NCBI GenBank assembly: GCA_014529615.1
Contig: JAABVD010000004.1
Span: forward strand, 1-46,263
Direction of reading: 5' to 3'
Source: Opitutia bacterium
GTDB taxonomy: Bacteria; Verrucomicrobiota; Verrucomicrobiia; Opitutales; UBA2995
DNA: 46,263 nucleotides
Made by a program: the position numbers and the translations under genes. Shown one piece after another: positions 20,762 to 30,302 of this stretch. Under the pieces are notes generated by a model. That model saw nothing but the letters and a program-made list of their open reading frames with translations, did no database searches and was not told the origin of the DNA. Position 1 is the stretch's first letter; each line of letters begins with the position of its first letter.

Positions 20762-21136
20762 ATGCCAAGATTACTCGGCGTAGAAATACCTAATAATAAG
20801 CGAATTGCTTATGCGCTTCGCTATATTTACGGCATCGGCCCCACTCGTGCGGACCAGATCGTCGAAACTCTGGGGATCGACCCCTCCTTGCGGTCGCATG
20901 AGCTGAAGGAGGAGCATATGAACCAGATCTCGGAAATCATCGTGAAGAAACAATGGATGATCGAAGGGGATTTGAGACGGGATATCGCGGGCAATCTCAA
21001 GCGCTTGCAGGCCATTCAATGTTACCGGGGTTTGCGTCATCGCAGGGGTCTCCCGGTCCGCGGTCAACGAACCAATACCAACGCCCGCACTCGCAAAGGG
21101 GCTCGCAAGACCGTCGGTGTCATTTCCAAAAGGTAG
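20762..21136 (+). CDS. rpsM: 30S ribosomal protein S13
   Basis: S13, 124 residues, a 30S head protein contacting the 50S subunit. Signatures are [30 protein letters not shown] and the basic tail [20 protein letters not shown]. No Shine-Dalgarno precedes ATG 20762 (TTGACCCTGC). rpsK starts 11 bases after the TAG stop. Confidence 0.97.
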   Translation: MPRLLGVEIPNNKRIAYALRYIYGIGPTRADQIVETLGIDPSLRSHELKEEHMNQISEIIVKKQWMIEGDLRRDIAGNLKRLQAIQCYRGLRHRRGLPVRGQRTNTNARTRKGARKTVGVISKR

Positions 21137-21147
21137 GTGTTTATTTT

Positions 21148-21762
21148 ATGAGTAAAGAAGAAAATTCGGAGGATAAACCGGCCCAAACGGCCCAGGAACC
21201 CCTCCAGGCGAAAGCAAAGGAAAAGGGTGAGGAACCGGTTTCAAAAGAAACCCCTTCCCAGGAATCCCCAGCCAAAGCGGCTTCCGGAAAAGAAGCCGAA
21301 ACCCCCGATCAAGCCAAAGGGAAGGAAGGCGATAAAAAGAAAGGCACTGCCATCGCGGACCTCCTCAAAGACGAATTGGCCGGGGCAAAGATCCGCCGTG
21401 CCAAGGGGAGTAAGAATATTACTTCAGGTGTGGTGCATGTAGTGGCCACCTTCAACAACACCAAGGTGACCGTTACCGACACCAAGGGAAATGTTATTTC
21501 CTGGAGTTCGGCTGGAAAATGCAATTTTCGCGGTTCCCGCAAATCTACCGCCTATGCCGCCCAGGTAGTGACGCAGGATGCGGCCCGGGCCGCCATGGGG
21601 CATGGGCTCAAGGAAGTAAGAGTCCACCTCAAAGGTCCCGGTTTGGGACGCGACTCCGCTGTCCGCGCCTTGCAGGCGCTCGGGGTTATCGTGCTGGCCA
21701 TTGTCGACAAAACCCCTGTTCCGCACAATGGTTGCCGCCCGCCAAAGCGTCGTCGCGTATAA
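21148..21762 (+). CDS. rpsK: 30S ribosomal protein S11 with long charged N-terminal extension
   Basis: S11, 204 residues against about 130 in most bacteria. The C-terminal 120 or so residues are canonical: [53 protein letters not shown] and the end [12 protein letters not shown]. The first 80 residues are low-complexity, rich in Lys, Glu, Ala, Pro and Gln ([13 protein letters not shown], then repeated KE/AK patches), and look disordered. The frame is open still further upstream into rpsM, but ATG 21148 after GTAGGTG is the first sensible start. The only other Met choices lie inside rpsM. The extension is therefore probably translated and may be specific to the lineage. Confidence 0.95.
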   Translation: MSKEENSEDKPAQTAQEPLQAKAKEKGEEPVSKETPSQESPAKAASGKEAETPDQAKGKEGDKKKGTAIADLLKDELAGAKIRRAKGSKNITSGVVHVVATFNNTKVTVTDTKGNVISWSSAGKCNFRGSRKSTAYAAQVVTQDAARAAMGHGLKEVRVHLKGPGLGRDSAVRALQALGVIVLAIVDKTPVPHNGCRPPKRRRV

Positions 21763-21782
21763 TCAATAAATCAAAGTTTGGT

Positions 21783-22391
21783 ATGGCTCGTTACACTGGT
21801 CCCACTACACGCATTAATCGCCGGTTCGGTATGGCGATTTTTCCACCGAACAAGGCTTTTGAACGCAAGAGCTATCCCCCCGGGTCGCATGGCTCGCGCA
21901 TGCGTCGCAAGCAAAGCGAGTACTCCATCGGCCTGGCTGAGAAACAAAAGCTCCGCTACACCTACGGGATGACGGAAAAACAATTTCGCCGCACCTTTCA
22001 ACAGGCAAAAAAGGCCGGTGGGGTGACCGGTGACGTATTTTTGCAGCGCCTGGAAACCCGGCTCGATAATGTGATTTACCGCATGAATCTGGCCAAAACC
22101 CGTTCCGCCGCCCGGCAGTTTGTCAATCATGGGCACATCCTGGTCAACGGAAGGAAAGTTGATATCTCCAGTTTCCGGGTTTCCCCAGGTGACGAGATCG
22201 AGGTCAAAGACGCGACATCCTCCAAACAATTAGCCACACGTGCTTTAGATGAAACCCGGGCCCGCCTCATTCCCGAGTGGGTTTCGCTTTCCGAAGACAC
22301 TTTCAAGGGAAAGATCCTGCGTTTGCCCACCCGCGAGGAGATCGAAGTGGGCATCAATGAACAGCTGATCGTCGAGTTTTACAGCCGATGA
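21783..22391 (+). CDS. rpsD: 30S ribosomal protein S4
   Basis: S4, 202 residues, a primary 16S rRNA binder and often the autoregulator of the alpha operon. The open frame extends upstream, but MARYTGPTTRINRRFG at ATG 21783 is the family start. It is the zinc-free type, with no cysteine cluster. The S4 RNA-binding domain is RLDNVIYRMNLAKTRSAARQ and FVNHGHILVNGRKVDI. The C-terminus IEVGINEQLIVEFYSR is canonical. Confidence 0.97.
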   Translation: MARYTGPTTRINRRFGMAIFPPNKAFERKSYPPGSHGSRMRRKQSEYSIGLAEKQKLRYTYGMTEKQFRRTFQQAKKAGGVTGDVFLQRLETRLDNVIYRMNLAKTRSAARQFVNHGHILVNGRKVDISSFRVSPGDEIEVKDATSSKQLATRALDETRARLIPEWVSLSEDTFKGKILRLPTREEIEVGINEQLIVEFYSR

Positions 22392-22429
22392 TTCATGCAT
22401 TTCGTATTTAATTTTACCTCCGGTAGATC

Positions 22430-23428
22430 ATGGTTACACGATTAAAAATATTCGAACTTCCCAACCGACTGGCCAAGGAAGAAGAAAGCGCTACGGAAAC
22501 GTATTCCAAATTTATCGCCGAGCCCTTTGAAGGTGGATATGGCCACACCATCGGCAATTCCCTGCGCCGCGTGCTGCTGAGTTCCATCGAGGGAGCCGCT
22601 ATTTCCTCGGTCAATATAGAAGGTGTGGATCACGAATTCCAAAGCTTGGAAGGAGTGGTCGAAGACATCACCGATGTGGTGCTCAACCTGAAAAAAATCC
22701 TTTTGATCAATCACAAGCGTGAACCGGTCAACTTGATCCTCGATGTCAACAAGGTGGGACCGGTCACCGCGGCCGATATTCGTCCCGATGCCAACATCGA
22801 GATTATCAATCCGGATCAGGTCATCTGCACCTTGGACAAGGAGCGGCGAATCCTGGCCGAGTTGGAAGTAAAAGTGGGACGTGGCTACGTTACCGGCGAA
22901 GAAAACAAATCCGAGGAGGACCCCATAGGGGTGATCCCCATCGATTGCCTCTACAGCCCGGTGCGGCTTGTAAAATACAGCGTGGAAAATACCCGGGTGG
23001 GCCAAATGACCGACTACGACAAGTTGATCCTGGAAGTCTCCACGGATGGCCGAATCTCGCCGGATGACGCGCTGAAGCACGCCGCCTCCATTCTCAAACA
23101 TCACCTCGACGTATTCGACGCCGTATCCGAGGAATCGGTCGAGTTCGAGGTGGCGGGGGCCGAAGTGAGCGAGGAGCAGAACAAGCTGCGCAAGCTGCTC
23201 AATATGAGTGTGAACGAAATCGAGCTTTCGGTGCGTGCGGCCAATTGCCTCAATAATGCCAACATAACCACAGTGGGCGAATTGGCCATGAAGTCGGAGC
23301 AGGAAATGCTCAAATACCGCAACTTTGGTAAAAAATCCCTCAATGAAATAAAATCCAAACTGGAACAGCAGGGCCTGTCTCTGGGAATGAAGATCGACGA
23401 GCGCCTGCTCGATGCCAGGATGGACTAG
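22430..23428 (+). CDS. rpoA: DNA-directed RNA polymerase alpha subunit
   Basis: Alpha subunit, 332 residues. The N-terminal domain for dimerisation and beta/beta' assembly shows GYGHTIGNSLRRVLLSSIEG and EFQSLEGVVEDITDVVLNLK. A flexible linker around residue 250 leads to the C-terminal domain for UP elements and activators: SVRAANCLNNANITTVGEL and YRNFGKKSLNEIKSKL. ATG 22430 has only a weak site (CTCCGGTAGATC). It sits in the conserved rpsD-rpoA-rplQ order. Confidence 0.97.
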   Translation: MVTRLKIFELPNRLAKEEESATETYSKFIAEPFEGGYGHTIGNSLRRVLLSSIEGAAISSVNIEGVDHEFQSLEGVVEDITDVVLNLKKILLINHKREPVNLILDVNKVGPVTAADIRPDANIEIINPDQVICTLDKERRILAELEVKVGRGYVTGEENKSEEDPIGVIPIDCLYSPVRLVKYSVENTRVGQMTDYDKLILEVSTDGRISPDDALKHAASILKHHLDVFDAVSEESVEFEVAGAEVSEEQNKLRKLLNMSVNEIELSVRAANCLNNANITTVGELAMKSEQEMLKYRNFGKKSLNEIKSKLEQQGLSLGMKIDERLLDARMD

Positions 23429-23449
23429 ATCGCCTGTCCACGAATCGAA

Positions 23450-23872
23450 ATGCGTCATTTAAAGCACCGACATATATTGGGGGTAAAAAAAGCCCACCGG
23501 ATGGCCCTTATGGCCAACCTCGGCTGTGCCTTGATCGTGGAAGGTCGTATCGAGACCACCCTGGCCAAGGCTAAAGCCCTGCGGCCTTTTGTGGAAAAAT
23601 TGATCACACGAGGGAAAAGGGGAACTCTGGCCGACCGCCGGATCGTTTTCTCCCGCCTGCGCAATAAGAAAGCGGTGCAAATCCTCTTCAACGAAAAAGC
23701 ATCTGAATTTAAAGACCGCCCGGGAGGCTATACCCGCATTTATAAATTGGGCAGGCGTGTCGGGGATGCCGCCGAAATGGCCCTTATTGAACTCATTCCC
23801 GCCTCCGACGAAGGTTACCCCAAAAAAAGGAGGACTGGGCAAGAAGCAATAAAGACGGGAAAAAACCCTTAA
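23450..23872 (+). CDS. rplQ: 50S ribosomal protein L17
   Basis: L17, 140 residues, at the tunnel exit. It starts MRHLKHRHILGVKKAHRMAL, then shows ALIVEGRIETTLAKAKALRP and the end of the core GGYTRIYKLGRRVGDAAEMA. It closes the ribosomal block. ATG 23450 has no Shine-Dalgarno (CACGAATCGAA). The lysine-rich tail after residue 120 is variable in the family. Confidence 0.96.
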   Translation: MRHLKHRHILGVKKAHRMALMANLGCALIVEGRIETTLAKAKALRPFVEKLITRGKRGTLADRRIVFSRLRNKKAVQILFNEKASEFKDRPGGYTRIYKLGRRVGDAAEMALIELIPASDEGYPKKRRTGQEAIKTGKNP

Positions 23873-23916
23873 CAAGGTGCGAAGGTGAAGGACACGCCTG
23901 AAGCACTGGGGCGTTT

Positions 23917-24159
23917 ATGTTTGAGATGATTCCCATTACACTCGGTGAAGGTTTCTTCATTTACCTGTTGGTCGGAATCGGGCTCATTCTGTTGTTGTGG
24001 GTTTATTACGATTATCGCGATAAGCAATTCTACCAGTCGCAACGCTCTAAAACGGTCTTCCATTGTATCAAATGCGGTAAGATTTACGCCGATAACATGG
24101 GGGGAAAGCAGTCGCGATGCCCAAGCTGCCAATTCAAAAACGCGCCTCTCCAGTTTTAG
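23917..24159 (+). CDS. Small membrane-anchored zinc-ribbon protein
   Basis: 80 residues, function unknown. Residues 12-31 form one hydrophobic segment ([19 protein letters not shown]). A charged stretch ([15 protein letters not shown]) follows, then a cytosol-type zinc ribbon with C50-x2-C53 and C68-x2-C71. The arrangement predicts an N-out, C-in anchored metal-binding domain. It lies 44 bases after rplQ and 2 bases before guaA on the same strand, so it is probably co-transcribed with guaA. ATG 23917 and ATG 23926 are both possible starts. I do not recognise a named family. Confidence 0.82.
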   Translation: MFEMIPITLGEGFFIYLLVGIGLILLLWVYYDYRDKQFYQSQRSKTVFHCIKCGKIYADNMGGKQSRCPSCQFKNAPLQF

Positions 24160-24161
24160 AA

Positions 24162-25700
24162 ATGGCCCAGGTCGTAGCTGTCCTCGATTTCGGATCTCAA
24201 TACACCCAGGTAATTGCCCGCCGACTGAGAGAATGCCAGGTTTATTCCAAGGTATACCCTTACTCCACCTCCGCTGCATCGTTCAGGGAGGAAGGGGTGA
24301 AGGGGATCATCCTGTCGGGGGGGCCTTCCAGTGTGTTGGCCGAAAATGCCCCCTTCCCTGACCGAGGTATTTTCCAACTCGGGGTGCCGGTTTTGGGCAT
24401 TTGCTACGGAATCCAACTGCTGGGGTATATGCTCGGAGGCAAAACCGAACCCAGCGAGGAACGCGAGTACGGAAAGGGTGCCTTGCGGTTGACTTCGGAC
24501 AGTCCCTTATTCGAGGGAATACCCCGGCGGATACAGGTCTGGAACTCTCACGGGGATAAACTTACCCGATTACCTCCCGGATTTGATTCCATCGCCAGAA
24601 CCGAAAACAGCGAATTCTCCGCCGTGGAAAACCCGGAGCTCAGGTTTTACGGATTGCAGTTTCACCCGGAGGTGTTCCACACCGAGCGAGGAACGGATAT
24701 CATTCGCAATTTTCTCTTTCGGATCTGCCATTGCCAAGGTGACTGGAACATGGCCCGCTACATTGATTCATCCATTGCGGCCATCCGCCAAACCGTGGGT
24801 ACAAGCAAGGTCATTTTGGGCCTCAGCGGGGGAGTGGACAGTTCCGTTGCGGCAAAACTCATCCATGAGGCTATTGGAAATCAGTTGACCTGCGTTTTCG
24901 TGGACAACGGGTTGCTCCGGGAAAAGGAGCGCCAGGCAGTTGAAGAACTCTACCGGGAACACTTCCAGGCCCATCTCGTGGTGGCGGATGCCCGGGATAT
25001 CTTTTTGAATCGCCTCAAGGGGGTGAAGGACCCGGAGAAGAAACGAAAAATAATCGGCAATACCTTCATCGAAGTCTTCGAGGCCGAGGTGTCAAAAATA
25101 GGTGAGGTCGAATTCCTGGCCCAAGGCACCATTTATCCCGACGTCATCGAAAGCATTCCCATCGACGGTAATCCCGCCTCGCTCATCAAGAGTCATCACA
25201 ATGTGGGCGGATTGCCCAAACGGATGAAACTAAAAATCCTCGAGCCGCTCAACCAGCTTTTTAAAGATGAGGTGCGAAGGCTTGGGGAAGAATTGGGGTT
25301 GCCGAAAAACCTGGTGTGGAGACAACCCTTTCCCGGACCGGGGCTGGCCGTGCGGGTGATCGGCGACATTACTGAGGAGCGGCTCGGTATTTTGCGTCGG
25401 GCAGATGCCATCCTGTTGGACGAAATAACAAAGGCGGGCTTGTACTACAAGGTATGGCAGTCCTTTGCCGTATTTCTTCCCATTCGAACAGTGGGGGTAA
25501 TGGGAGACGAACGAACCTACGACAACGTCATCGCTTTGAGAATCGTGGAGAGTATCGACGCCATGACGGCTGATTGGGTAGGCCTCGAGCACAACTTGCT
25601 GCAAAGAATTTCCAACCGCATCATTAACGAAGTCAAGGGGGTCAATCGGGTCGTGCTCGATATCAGTTCCAAACCGCCCAGTACCATTGAGTGGGAATAG
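24162..25700 (+). CDS. guaA: GMP synthase (glutamine-hydrolysing)
   Basis: Converts XMP, glutamine and ATP to GMP in purine synthesis. It has 512 residues from ATG 24162, chosen because homology starts at [15 protein letters not shown]; the frame opens 45 bases earlier, inside the preceding gene. The glutaminase domain has the triad C81 (LGICYGIQ), H168 and E170 (LQFHPEV). The ATP-pyrophosphatase P-loop is LSGGVDSSV at residues 221-229. The dimerisation domain ends with KPPSTIEWE, the family C-terminus. The stop is TAG. No purine riboswitch-like leader is possible, since the preceding gene ends 2 bases upstream. Confidence 0.98.
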   Translation: MAQVVAVLDFGSQYTQVIARRLRECQVYSKVYPYSTSAASFREEGVKGIILSGGPSSVLAENAPFPDRGIFQLGVPVLGICYGIQLLGYMLGGKTEPSEEREYGKGALRLTSDSPLFEGIPRRIQVWNSHGDKLTRLPPGFDSIARTENSEFSAVENPELRFYGLQFHPEVFHTERGTDIIRNFLFRICHCQGDWNMARYIDSSIAAIRQTVGTSKVILGLSGGVDSSVAAKLIHEAIGNQLTCVFVDNGLLREKERQAVEELYREHFQAHLVVADARDIFLNRLKGVKDPEKKRKIIGNTFIEVFEAEVSKIGEVEFLAQGTIYPDVIESIPIDGNPASLIKSHHNVGGLPKRMKLKILEPLNQLFKDEVRRLGEELGLPKNLVWRQPFPGPGLAVRVIGDITEERLGILRRADAILLDEITKAGLYYKVWQSFAVFLPIRTVGVMGDERTYDNVIALRIVESIDAMTADWVGLEHNLLQRISNRIINEVKGVNRVVLDISSKPPSTIEWE

Positions 25701-25738
25701 GTCCGCGCCCGCGGGAATGAAGTCAAAACGACCGGAAA

Positions 25739-25754
25739 CATCCGAATTCGGATG
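25739..25754. promoter_or_regulatory. Perfect 16-bp palindrome upstream of the lolA-like/his genes
   Basis: CATCCGAATTCGGATG reads the same on both strands. It stands in the 130-172-base spacer between guaA and the exported LolA-like gene. A TATAAC (-10-like) occurs at 25799-25804, without a convincing -35. The palindrome could be an operator for the downstream genes, but nothing else in the window repeats it. Confidence 0.3.
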
Positions 25755-25872
25755 CGACGGAATAAATTGGATTGAACATCGAATGAATATTCTAGTCCTA
25801 TAACTTTGCCTCTGGTATGCCGATAAGGAAATGAACCGGGCATTTTTCAGAATACTGCTGGCTACACATTCG

Positions 25873-26607
25873 ATGAGAACCTCAATCCTTCTGATATTGG
25901 GGCTCATCTGCTCACCTGTTTTGGTAACGGCGGGTGATCCGGAAGCAGAGGCGATTCTGGCCAAGGCCCGGAAGCGTTTGGGTAGCGAAGCCAAGCTGAA
26001 CGGGGTACAATCCCTTCGGTTCACGGGCACTATAACCACGGTTAAGGGTAAGTCGAACTCCATCGAAATTGTCTTGAAAAAACCCTATAAGCAGCTCCAG
26101 GTTTTTGTCGGGGATAAAATGGTTCGCGAAATTGGGCTCAACGACTACGTGGCCTGGACCAGGGTGTATAACATAAAAACCCCCAGCCTTTACAACCTGA
26201 TGCTCCATAATTCCGAGGCGCTCCGGCGCATTCGAGCCTCCACCTTTGAAAATCTCTACTTCTTTTTTCCCTTTTCCAACCGATGGCGCAAGGTGGAATA
26301 CCTGGACCGGGATGTCTACGATGGTCTAAAGGTTCACCGCGTAAAAGTTTCCTACGGAAAAGTCTATTATCTTCGCTATATCGAGGAAACGACCGGACAG
26401 CTTGTTCTGACCGAAGTGGAGACCGGAGAACGCATTGTGGAGGGAGGCGAGATGTTTGCCGGCGGAATCCGCTTTCCCCGCACCTTGACCACATTCAAGG
26501 CTGGGAACGAAGTGCACCAGATTGCCTTTGATGAAATACAGGTAAATCCCGATTTGGACGATTCGCTGTTCACCTTGCCCCCTCTTCCCGGGCTGAAGCA
26601 AAAGTAA
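25873..26607 (+). CDS. Exported LolA-like outer-membrane lipoprotein-sorting protein
   Basis: Periplasmic protein, about 244 residues, resembling the LolA/LolB-like half-barrel family that binds lipid chains. From ATG 25873 it begins MRTSILLILGLICSPVLVTA, a clean signal peptide with cleavage after VTA. ATG 25831 gives 14 more residues and is the alternative start. The mature part has the family pattern: a helical start (AEAILAKARKRLG), then alternating strands such as LRFTGTITTVKGK, RIVEGGEMFAGGIRFPRTL and the end DDSLFTLPPLPG. hisD starts 3 bases after its stop, so it is co-transcribed with histidine genes, which have no obvious link to it. Confidence 0.8.
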   Translation: MRTSILLILGLICSPVLVTAGDPEAEAILAKARKRLGSEAKLNGVQSLRFTGTITTVKGKSNSIEIVLKKPYKQLQVFVGDKMVREIGLNDYVAWTRVYNIKTPSLYNLMLHNSEALRRIRASTFENLYFFFPFSNRWRKVEYLDRDVYDGLKVHRVKVSYGKVYYLRYIEETTGQLVLTEVETGERIVEGGEMFAGGIRFPRTLTTFKAGNEVHQIAFDEIQVNPDLDDSLFTLPPLPGLKQK

Positions 26608-26610
26608 CCT

Positions 26611-27906
26611 ATGGCCACCTACCAGTACGGTTCGGTTGGATTTTTTCAACAGTTGCAGGCTTTTGCCGAAGACGCTTTCGGCTCAGCCGAGGTAGAGGCT
26701 GTGGTGACTGACATCCTGCAAGCCGTTGCCAGGCGGGGAGACCGGGCCCTCCTCGAATTGACCGCCAATCTGGATGGCGCCACCATCTCGGCCAATTCGA
26801 TTCGTTTGTCCGGCAAGGAGCTCAAGAAGGGTGTTCAGAGCCTTTCGGCGCGGGATCAGCGGGCCATAGCGGAATCGATTCATTGCGTTGAGTCCTTCAA
26901 CCGCCAGTCTCTTCCGGAAAATTGGACTGGCGAAAATCCGCACGGCGCCACGGTGGGGGAGCGCTACTATCCGATCCGGCGGGTGGGGATCTATGTTCCG
27001 GGAGGTAGCGTTCCTTTGGTTTCCACTGTCATCATGACTACTACCTTGGCCAAAATAGCAAATGTAGAGCAAATTTGTGTCTGCACCCCTCCCAATCGCC
27101 GAGGAGCAATCGCCCCTGCACTGGCTGGGGTATTGTCGATTTGCGGGGTGGATGAGGTCTGCAAGGTGGGTGGCGCCCAAGCTGTTGCAGCCATGGCTTA
27201 CGGGACAAAATCCATTGCCGCAGTGGATAAAATTTTTGGTCCGGGCAACGCTTTTGTCAACGAGGCGAAGCGGCAATTGTTCGGGAAGGTGGGAATTGAC
27301 CTGCTCCCGGGTCCCAGTGAATTGATGGTGATCGCCGATTTACAGGCGGAACCGCAGTTTGTGGCGGCCGATTTGCTGGCCCAAGCCGAACATGGTTCGG
27401 GAAAAGAAAAAATCTATCTGGTTTCCACTTCGGAGAAAATTGCCGCGGAGGTGAAAACAGCCCTGGCCGCACAGGTACTTCGGTTGACCCATCGGGAGGC
27501 GATTGAAAAGGTTCTCGAAACCAATTTTGCCTGGGTCAACGTGCCTCATCTCGATGCGGCCGTGGAAGTGGCGAATTTTGTCGCCCCGGAACACCTCCAG
27601 TTGCAAGTGGATAACGAGGCCATTGCCGGGATGACGCGCCGTATTTCGACAGCCGGGGCGATTATGCAGGGCAATTTTACCGCTACCGCCTTGGGTGATT
27701 TTGTCGCCGGACCCAGTCACGTACTTCCCACCGGCCGGGGTGGGCGATTCTCCAGTGGACTGACCGTGCGGGACTTTTTCCGCAGAAGCAGCGTGGTGCG
27801 TTACGATAAGCCGGAAGTGAACAAGGCCGCCCTTATGGTTGAAGCTTTCGCCAGAATGGAAAACCTCGACGCGCATGGGAGATCTGTTTCTATTCGGGCA
27901 AAATAA
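26611..27906 (+). CDS. hisD: Histidinol dehydrogenase
   Basis: Catalyses the last two steps of histidine synthesis, L-histidinol to L-histidine with two NAD. The length of 431 residues is normal. Signatures are RRVGIYVPGGSVPLVSTVIM, KVGGAQAVAAMAYGT, KIFGPGNAFVNEAKRQLFG, the zinc-site region QAEHGSGKE, and GPSHVLPTGRGGRFSSGL. The start is ATG 26611, 3 bases after the LolA-like stop. It is the first of four his genes in the order D-C-B-H. Confidence 0.97.
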   Translation: MATYQYGSVGFFQQLQAFAEDAFGSAEVEAVVTDILQAVARRGDRALLELTANLDGATISANSIRLSGKELKKGVQSLSARDQRAIAESIHCVESFNRQSLPENWTGENPHGATVGERYYPIRRVGIYVPGGSVPLVSTVIMTTTLAKIANVEQICVCTPPNRRGAIAPALAGVLSICGVDEVCKVGGAQAVAAMAYGTKSIAAVDKIFGPGNAFVNEAKRQLFGKVGIDLLPGPSELMVIADLQAEPQFVAADLLAQAEHGSGKEKIYLVSTSEKIAAEVKTALAAQVLRLTHREAIEKVLETNFAWVNVPHLDAAVEVANFVAPEHLQLQVDNEAIAGMTRRISTAGAIMQGNFTATALGDFVAGPSHVLPTGRGGRFSSGLTVRDFFRRSSVVRYDKPEVNKAALMVEAFARMENLDAHGRSVSIRAK

Positions 27907-27922
27907 CTCCTTTTGCCGCGTT

Positions 27923-29026
27923 ATGAAAAATCCCAACCCTTCGGTCGGTGACCGGGCCCTCCCACATGTGCGGGCCTTGGACGCCTATGTGCCGGGAAAG
28001 CAACCCAGGGATTTGGGATGGATCAAACTCAATACCAACGAGAACCCATATCCTCCCAGTCCGGTTGTGGAGGAAGTAATTTGCAAGTCGGCGGGTGAAG
28101 CGCTGAAAACCTATCCTGATCCCATAAGCGCTGCCTTGCGGGAACAATTGGCCGGGTTTTTCGGCCTTCCCGGCTCGGAATGGGTCTTTGTCGGGAATGG
28201 TTCTGATGAGGTTTTGAATCTGCTGGTTCGGACATTTTCCGACCGGAATCGTCCGGTGGGATACATGGCCCCAAGTTATTCCCTGTATCCGGTATTGCAG
28301 AAGATGCAAAATGCGGCCAAAGCGGAACTAAGGTACACCCGAGCCATGGGACTGCCCATCCCTGCCATCGCCCGATGTGGAGCCAATATCTTTTTCCTCA
28401 CCTCGCCCAACGCGCCCACGGGAGTGGGCATTTCCACGGGGTCCGTAGAGGCTTTGCTAAACCGTTTCGGCGGGGTGCTGGTGGTGGACGAAGCCTATGC
28501 TGCATTTGCCGAGGAAGATGCCATAGGTTTACTAGCCAGATACGACAACCTTTGCATTACCCGAACTTTCTCCAAATCCCACAGCCTTGCCGGGATGCGT
28601 ATTGGGTTTTTGCTGGGAAATCCCGGATTTGTCGAACTGTTGGACAAAGTCCGCGACAGTTACAATGTAAACATTCTGTCCCAATTGGCCGGTCTGGCCG
28701 CTCTATCCGATGATGGGTATTATCGGGACTTGGCGCAGAAAATCAAGCGGACGCGGGATCGGCACTTTGAGGCTTTACAGGGTAGGGGATGGTTTACCTA
28801 TCCCTCCCAGGCCAATTTCCTGTTCACCGAGCCAACGGATTCCAAGGGCAATACGGGTCCGCTAGTGGCCCAATCCCTCTATGACTTCCTTTACCGTAAA
28901 AAAATTCTTGTTCGCTATTTCGGAAACGATCCTTTAACGGATTCCTTTTTGAGAATCAGCATCGGTTCGGAAAAGGAAATGGAAATTATCAGTGAAGCTT
29001 TCGATCAATGGCAGAACAGCGCATAG
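27923..29026 (+). CDS. hisC: Histidinol-phosphate aminotransferase
   Basis: PLP-dependent aminotransferase forming L-histidinol phosphate from imidazole acetol phosphate, 367 residues from ATG 27923. The frame opens earlier inside hisD, but those residues lack homology. Visible motifs are the start [24 protein letters not shown] (PLP phosphate region), [15 protein letters not shown] with the PLP-ring Asp, the Schiff-base lysine K218 in [14 protein letters not shown], and the C-terminal FLRISIG arginine. It overlaps hisB by 19 bases. Confidence 0.96.
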   Translation: MKNPNPSVGDRALPHVRALDAYVPGKQPRDLGWIKLNTNENPYPPSPVVEEVICKSAGEALKTYPDPISAALREQLAGFFGLPGSEWVFVGNGSDEVLNLLVRTFSDRNRPVGYMAPSYSLYPVLQKMQNAAKAELRYTRAMGLPIPAIARCGANIFFLTSPNAPTGVGISTGSVEALLNRFGGVLVVDEAYAAFAEEDAIGLLARYDNLCITRTFSKSHSLAGMRIGFLLGNPGFVELLDKVRDSYNVNILSQLAGLAALSDDGYYRDLAQKIKRTRDRHFEALQGRGWFTYPSQANFLFTEPTDSKGNTGPLVAQSLYDFLYRKKILVRYFGNDPLTDSFLRISIGSEKEMEIISEAFDQWQNSA

Positions 29027-29607
29027 TTACCCTGAGTCGCAAAACGGCGGAAACGGATATTTCCGTTACCATCAACCTGGATGGTAGCGGCCGGTATGAG
29101 GTGGATACGGGGATACCCTTCTTCGACCATATGCTCTGCCTATTCAGCAAACATGGGCTGTTCGACCTGAGCTTGAGGGCGTCAGGTGACCTGAATGTCG
29201 ACTATCACCACACGGTTGAGGATACCGGTATCGTTTTGGGCCAAGCCATTAAACAGGCGCTTGGGGAGAAGTTGGGTATCCGGCGCTACGGGTTCTTTAT
29301 GGTTCCCATGGACGAATCCCTGGCCCGGGCCGCCATCGATCTGAGCAACCGCCCCTACCTGTGTTACCAGGTGGAGTCGCCCGCCCATTACATTCGGGAT
29401 TTCAATATCGTCTTGATCCGGGAGTTTTTTCAGGCCTTGGTTAACGGGCTTGGCGCCAATATCCACCTGAAGCTGGAATACGGCGATGAACCGCATCATA
29501 TTTTGGAAGCCTTATTCAAATGTTTCGGCCGGGCCTTGGATGCGGCTACTGCTATTGATTCCCGGATCGAAGGTGAGATTCCTTCGACCAAGGATGTGCT
29601 ATCCTGA
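29008..29607 (+). CDS. hisB: Imidazoleglycerol-phosphate dehydratase
   Basis: Dehydrates imidazole glycerol phosphate; Mn-dependent. It is the monofunctional form of 199 residues without a phosphatase domain. Metal-binding repeats are visible: [24 protein letters not shown], then [12 protein letters not shown] and [20 protein letters not shown] 29008 lies inside the end of hisC, which implies translational coupling. hisH follows after 11 bases. Confidence 0.97.
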   Translation: MAEQRIVTLSRKTAETDISVTINLDGSGRYEVDTGIPFFDHMLCLFSKHGLFDLSLRASGDLNVDYHHTVEDTGIVLGQAIKQALGEKLGIRRYGFFMVPMDESLARAAIDLSNRPYLCYQVESPAHYIRDFNIVLIREFFQALVNGLGANIHLKLEYGDEPHHILEALFKCFGRALDAATAIDSRIEGEIPSTKDVLS

Positions 29608-29618
29608 ATCCAATCGTT

Positions 29619-30248
29619 ATGAAACCAAAGGTAGCTGTTATCGACTACGGTCTGGGTAACCTCCGCAGTGTGTGCAAGGCTTTCGAAGCCTGTAGTGCCG
29701 ATGTTGACCTGATTTTTGGGCCGGAGGGCCTGAACGGGGCCCAGGGATTGGTATTGCCCGGGGTTGGCGCCTTGGGCGATTGCATGGATGGCCTCAAGGC
29801 CTGTTCCCTTATGGATCCGGTGAAGGGTTGGATTGCCGATGATCGACCCTTTTTTGGCGTTTGCCTGGGTTTCCAGGCCCTTTACGACTACTCCGAGGAG
29901 GGGAATGTGAGCGGCTTGGGGATTTTTCCCGGATCGGTTAAGCGATTTCGCCTTCCGGGCGGCCTTAAAGTGCCCCACATGGGTTGGAATGCGATCGTCC
30001 TGAAGAACCCGAGCGACCCCATGGCGGCGGGGCTGGTTTCGGGGAAGGACCAGTTTTATTTTGTCCACAGCTACTTTGTGGCTCCGGAAGAGGAGGAGGC
30101 GGTGTTTTTTCAGACCGAATATGGAATTCCCTTTGCCAGCGGGATTAAAGTGGGAAACTGTGTCGCCACGCAGTTCCATCCCGAAAAAAGTCAGGACAAA
30201 GGACTCCGGTTATACAAAAATTTTCTGAATTTGGTTGAAAATCACTAA
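29619..30248 (+). CDS. hisH: Imidazole glycerol phosphate synthase, glutaminase subunit
   Basis: Supplies ammonia to HisF for ring formation. It has 209 residues with the class I amidotransferase triad C82 (FFGVCLGFQAL), H187 and E189 (TQFHPEKSQ). The oxyanion region PGVGALGDCM and the GLGIFPGSVKRF block are typical. hisF and hisA, which often follow, are not in this window. gltA begins 54 bases downstream. Confidence 0.96.
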   Translation: MKPKVAVIDYGLGNLRSVCKAFEACSADVDLIFGPEGLNGAQGLVLPGVGALGDCMDGLKACSLMDPVKGWIADDRPFFGVCLGFQALYDYSEEGNVSGLGIFPGSVKRFRLPGGLKVPHMGWNAIVLKNPSDPMAAGLVSGKDQFYFVHSYFVAPEEEEAVFFQTEYGIPFASGIKVGNCVATQFHPEKSQDKGLRLYKNFLNLVENH

Positions 30249-30302
30249 CCTGCTTTGACTATCTTTGGGCTGACCCTGCAATACTCGTAACCTATTTTGT
30301 TC

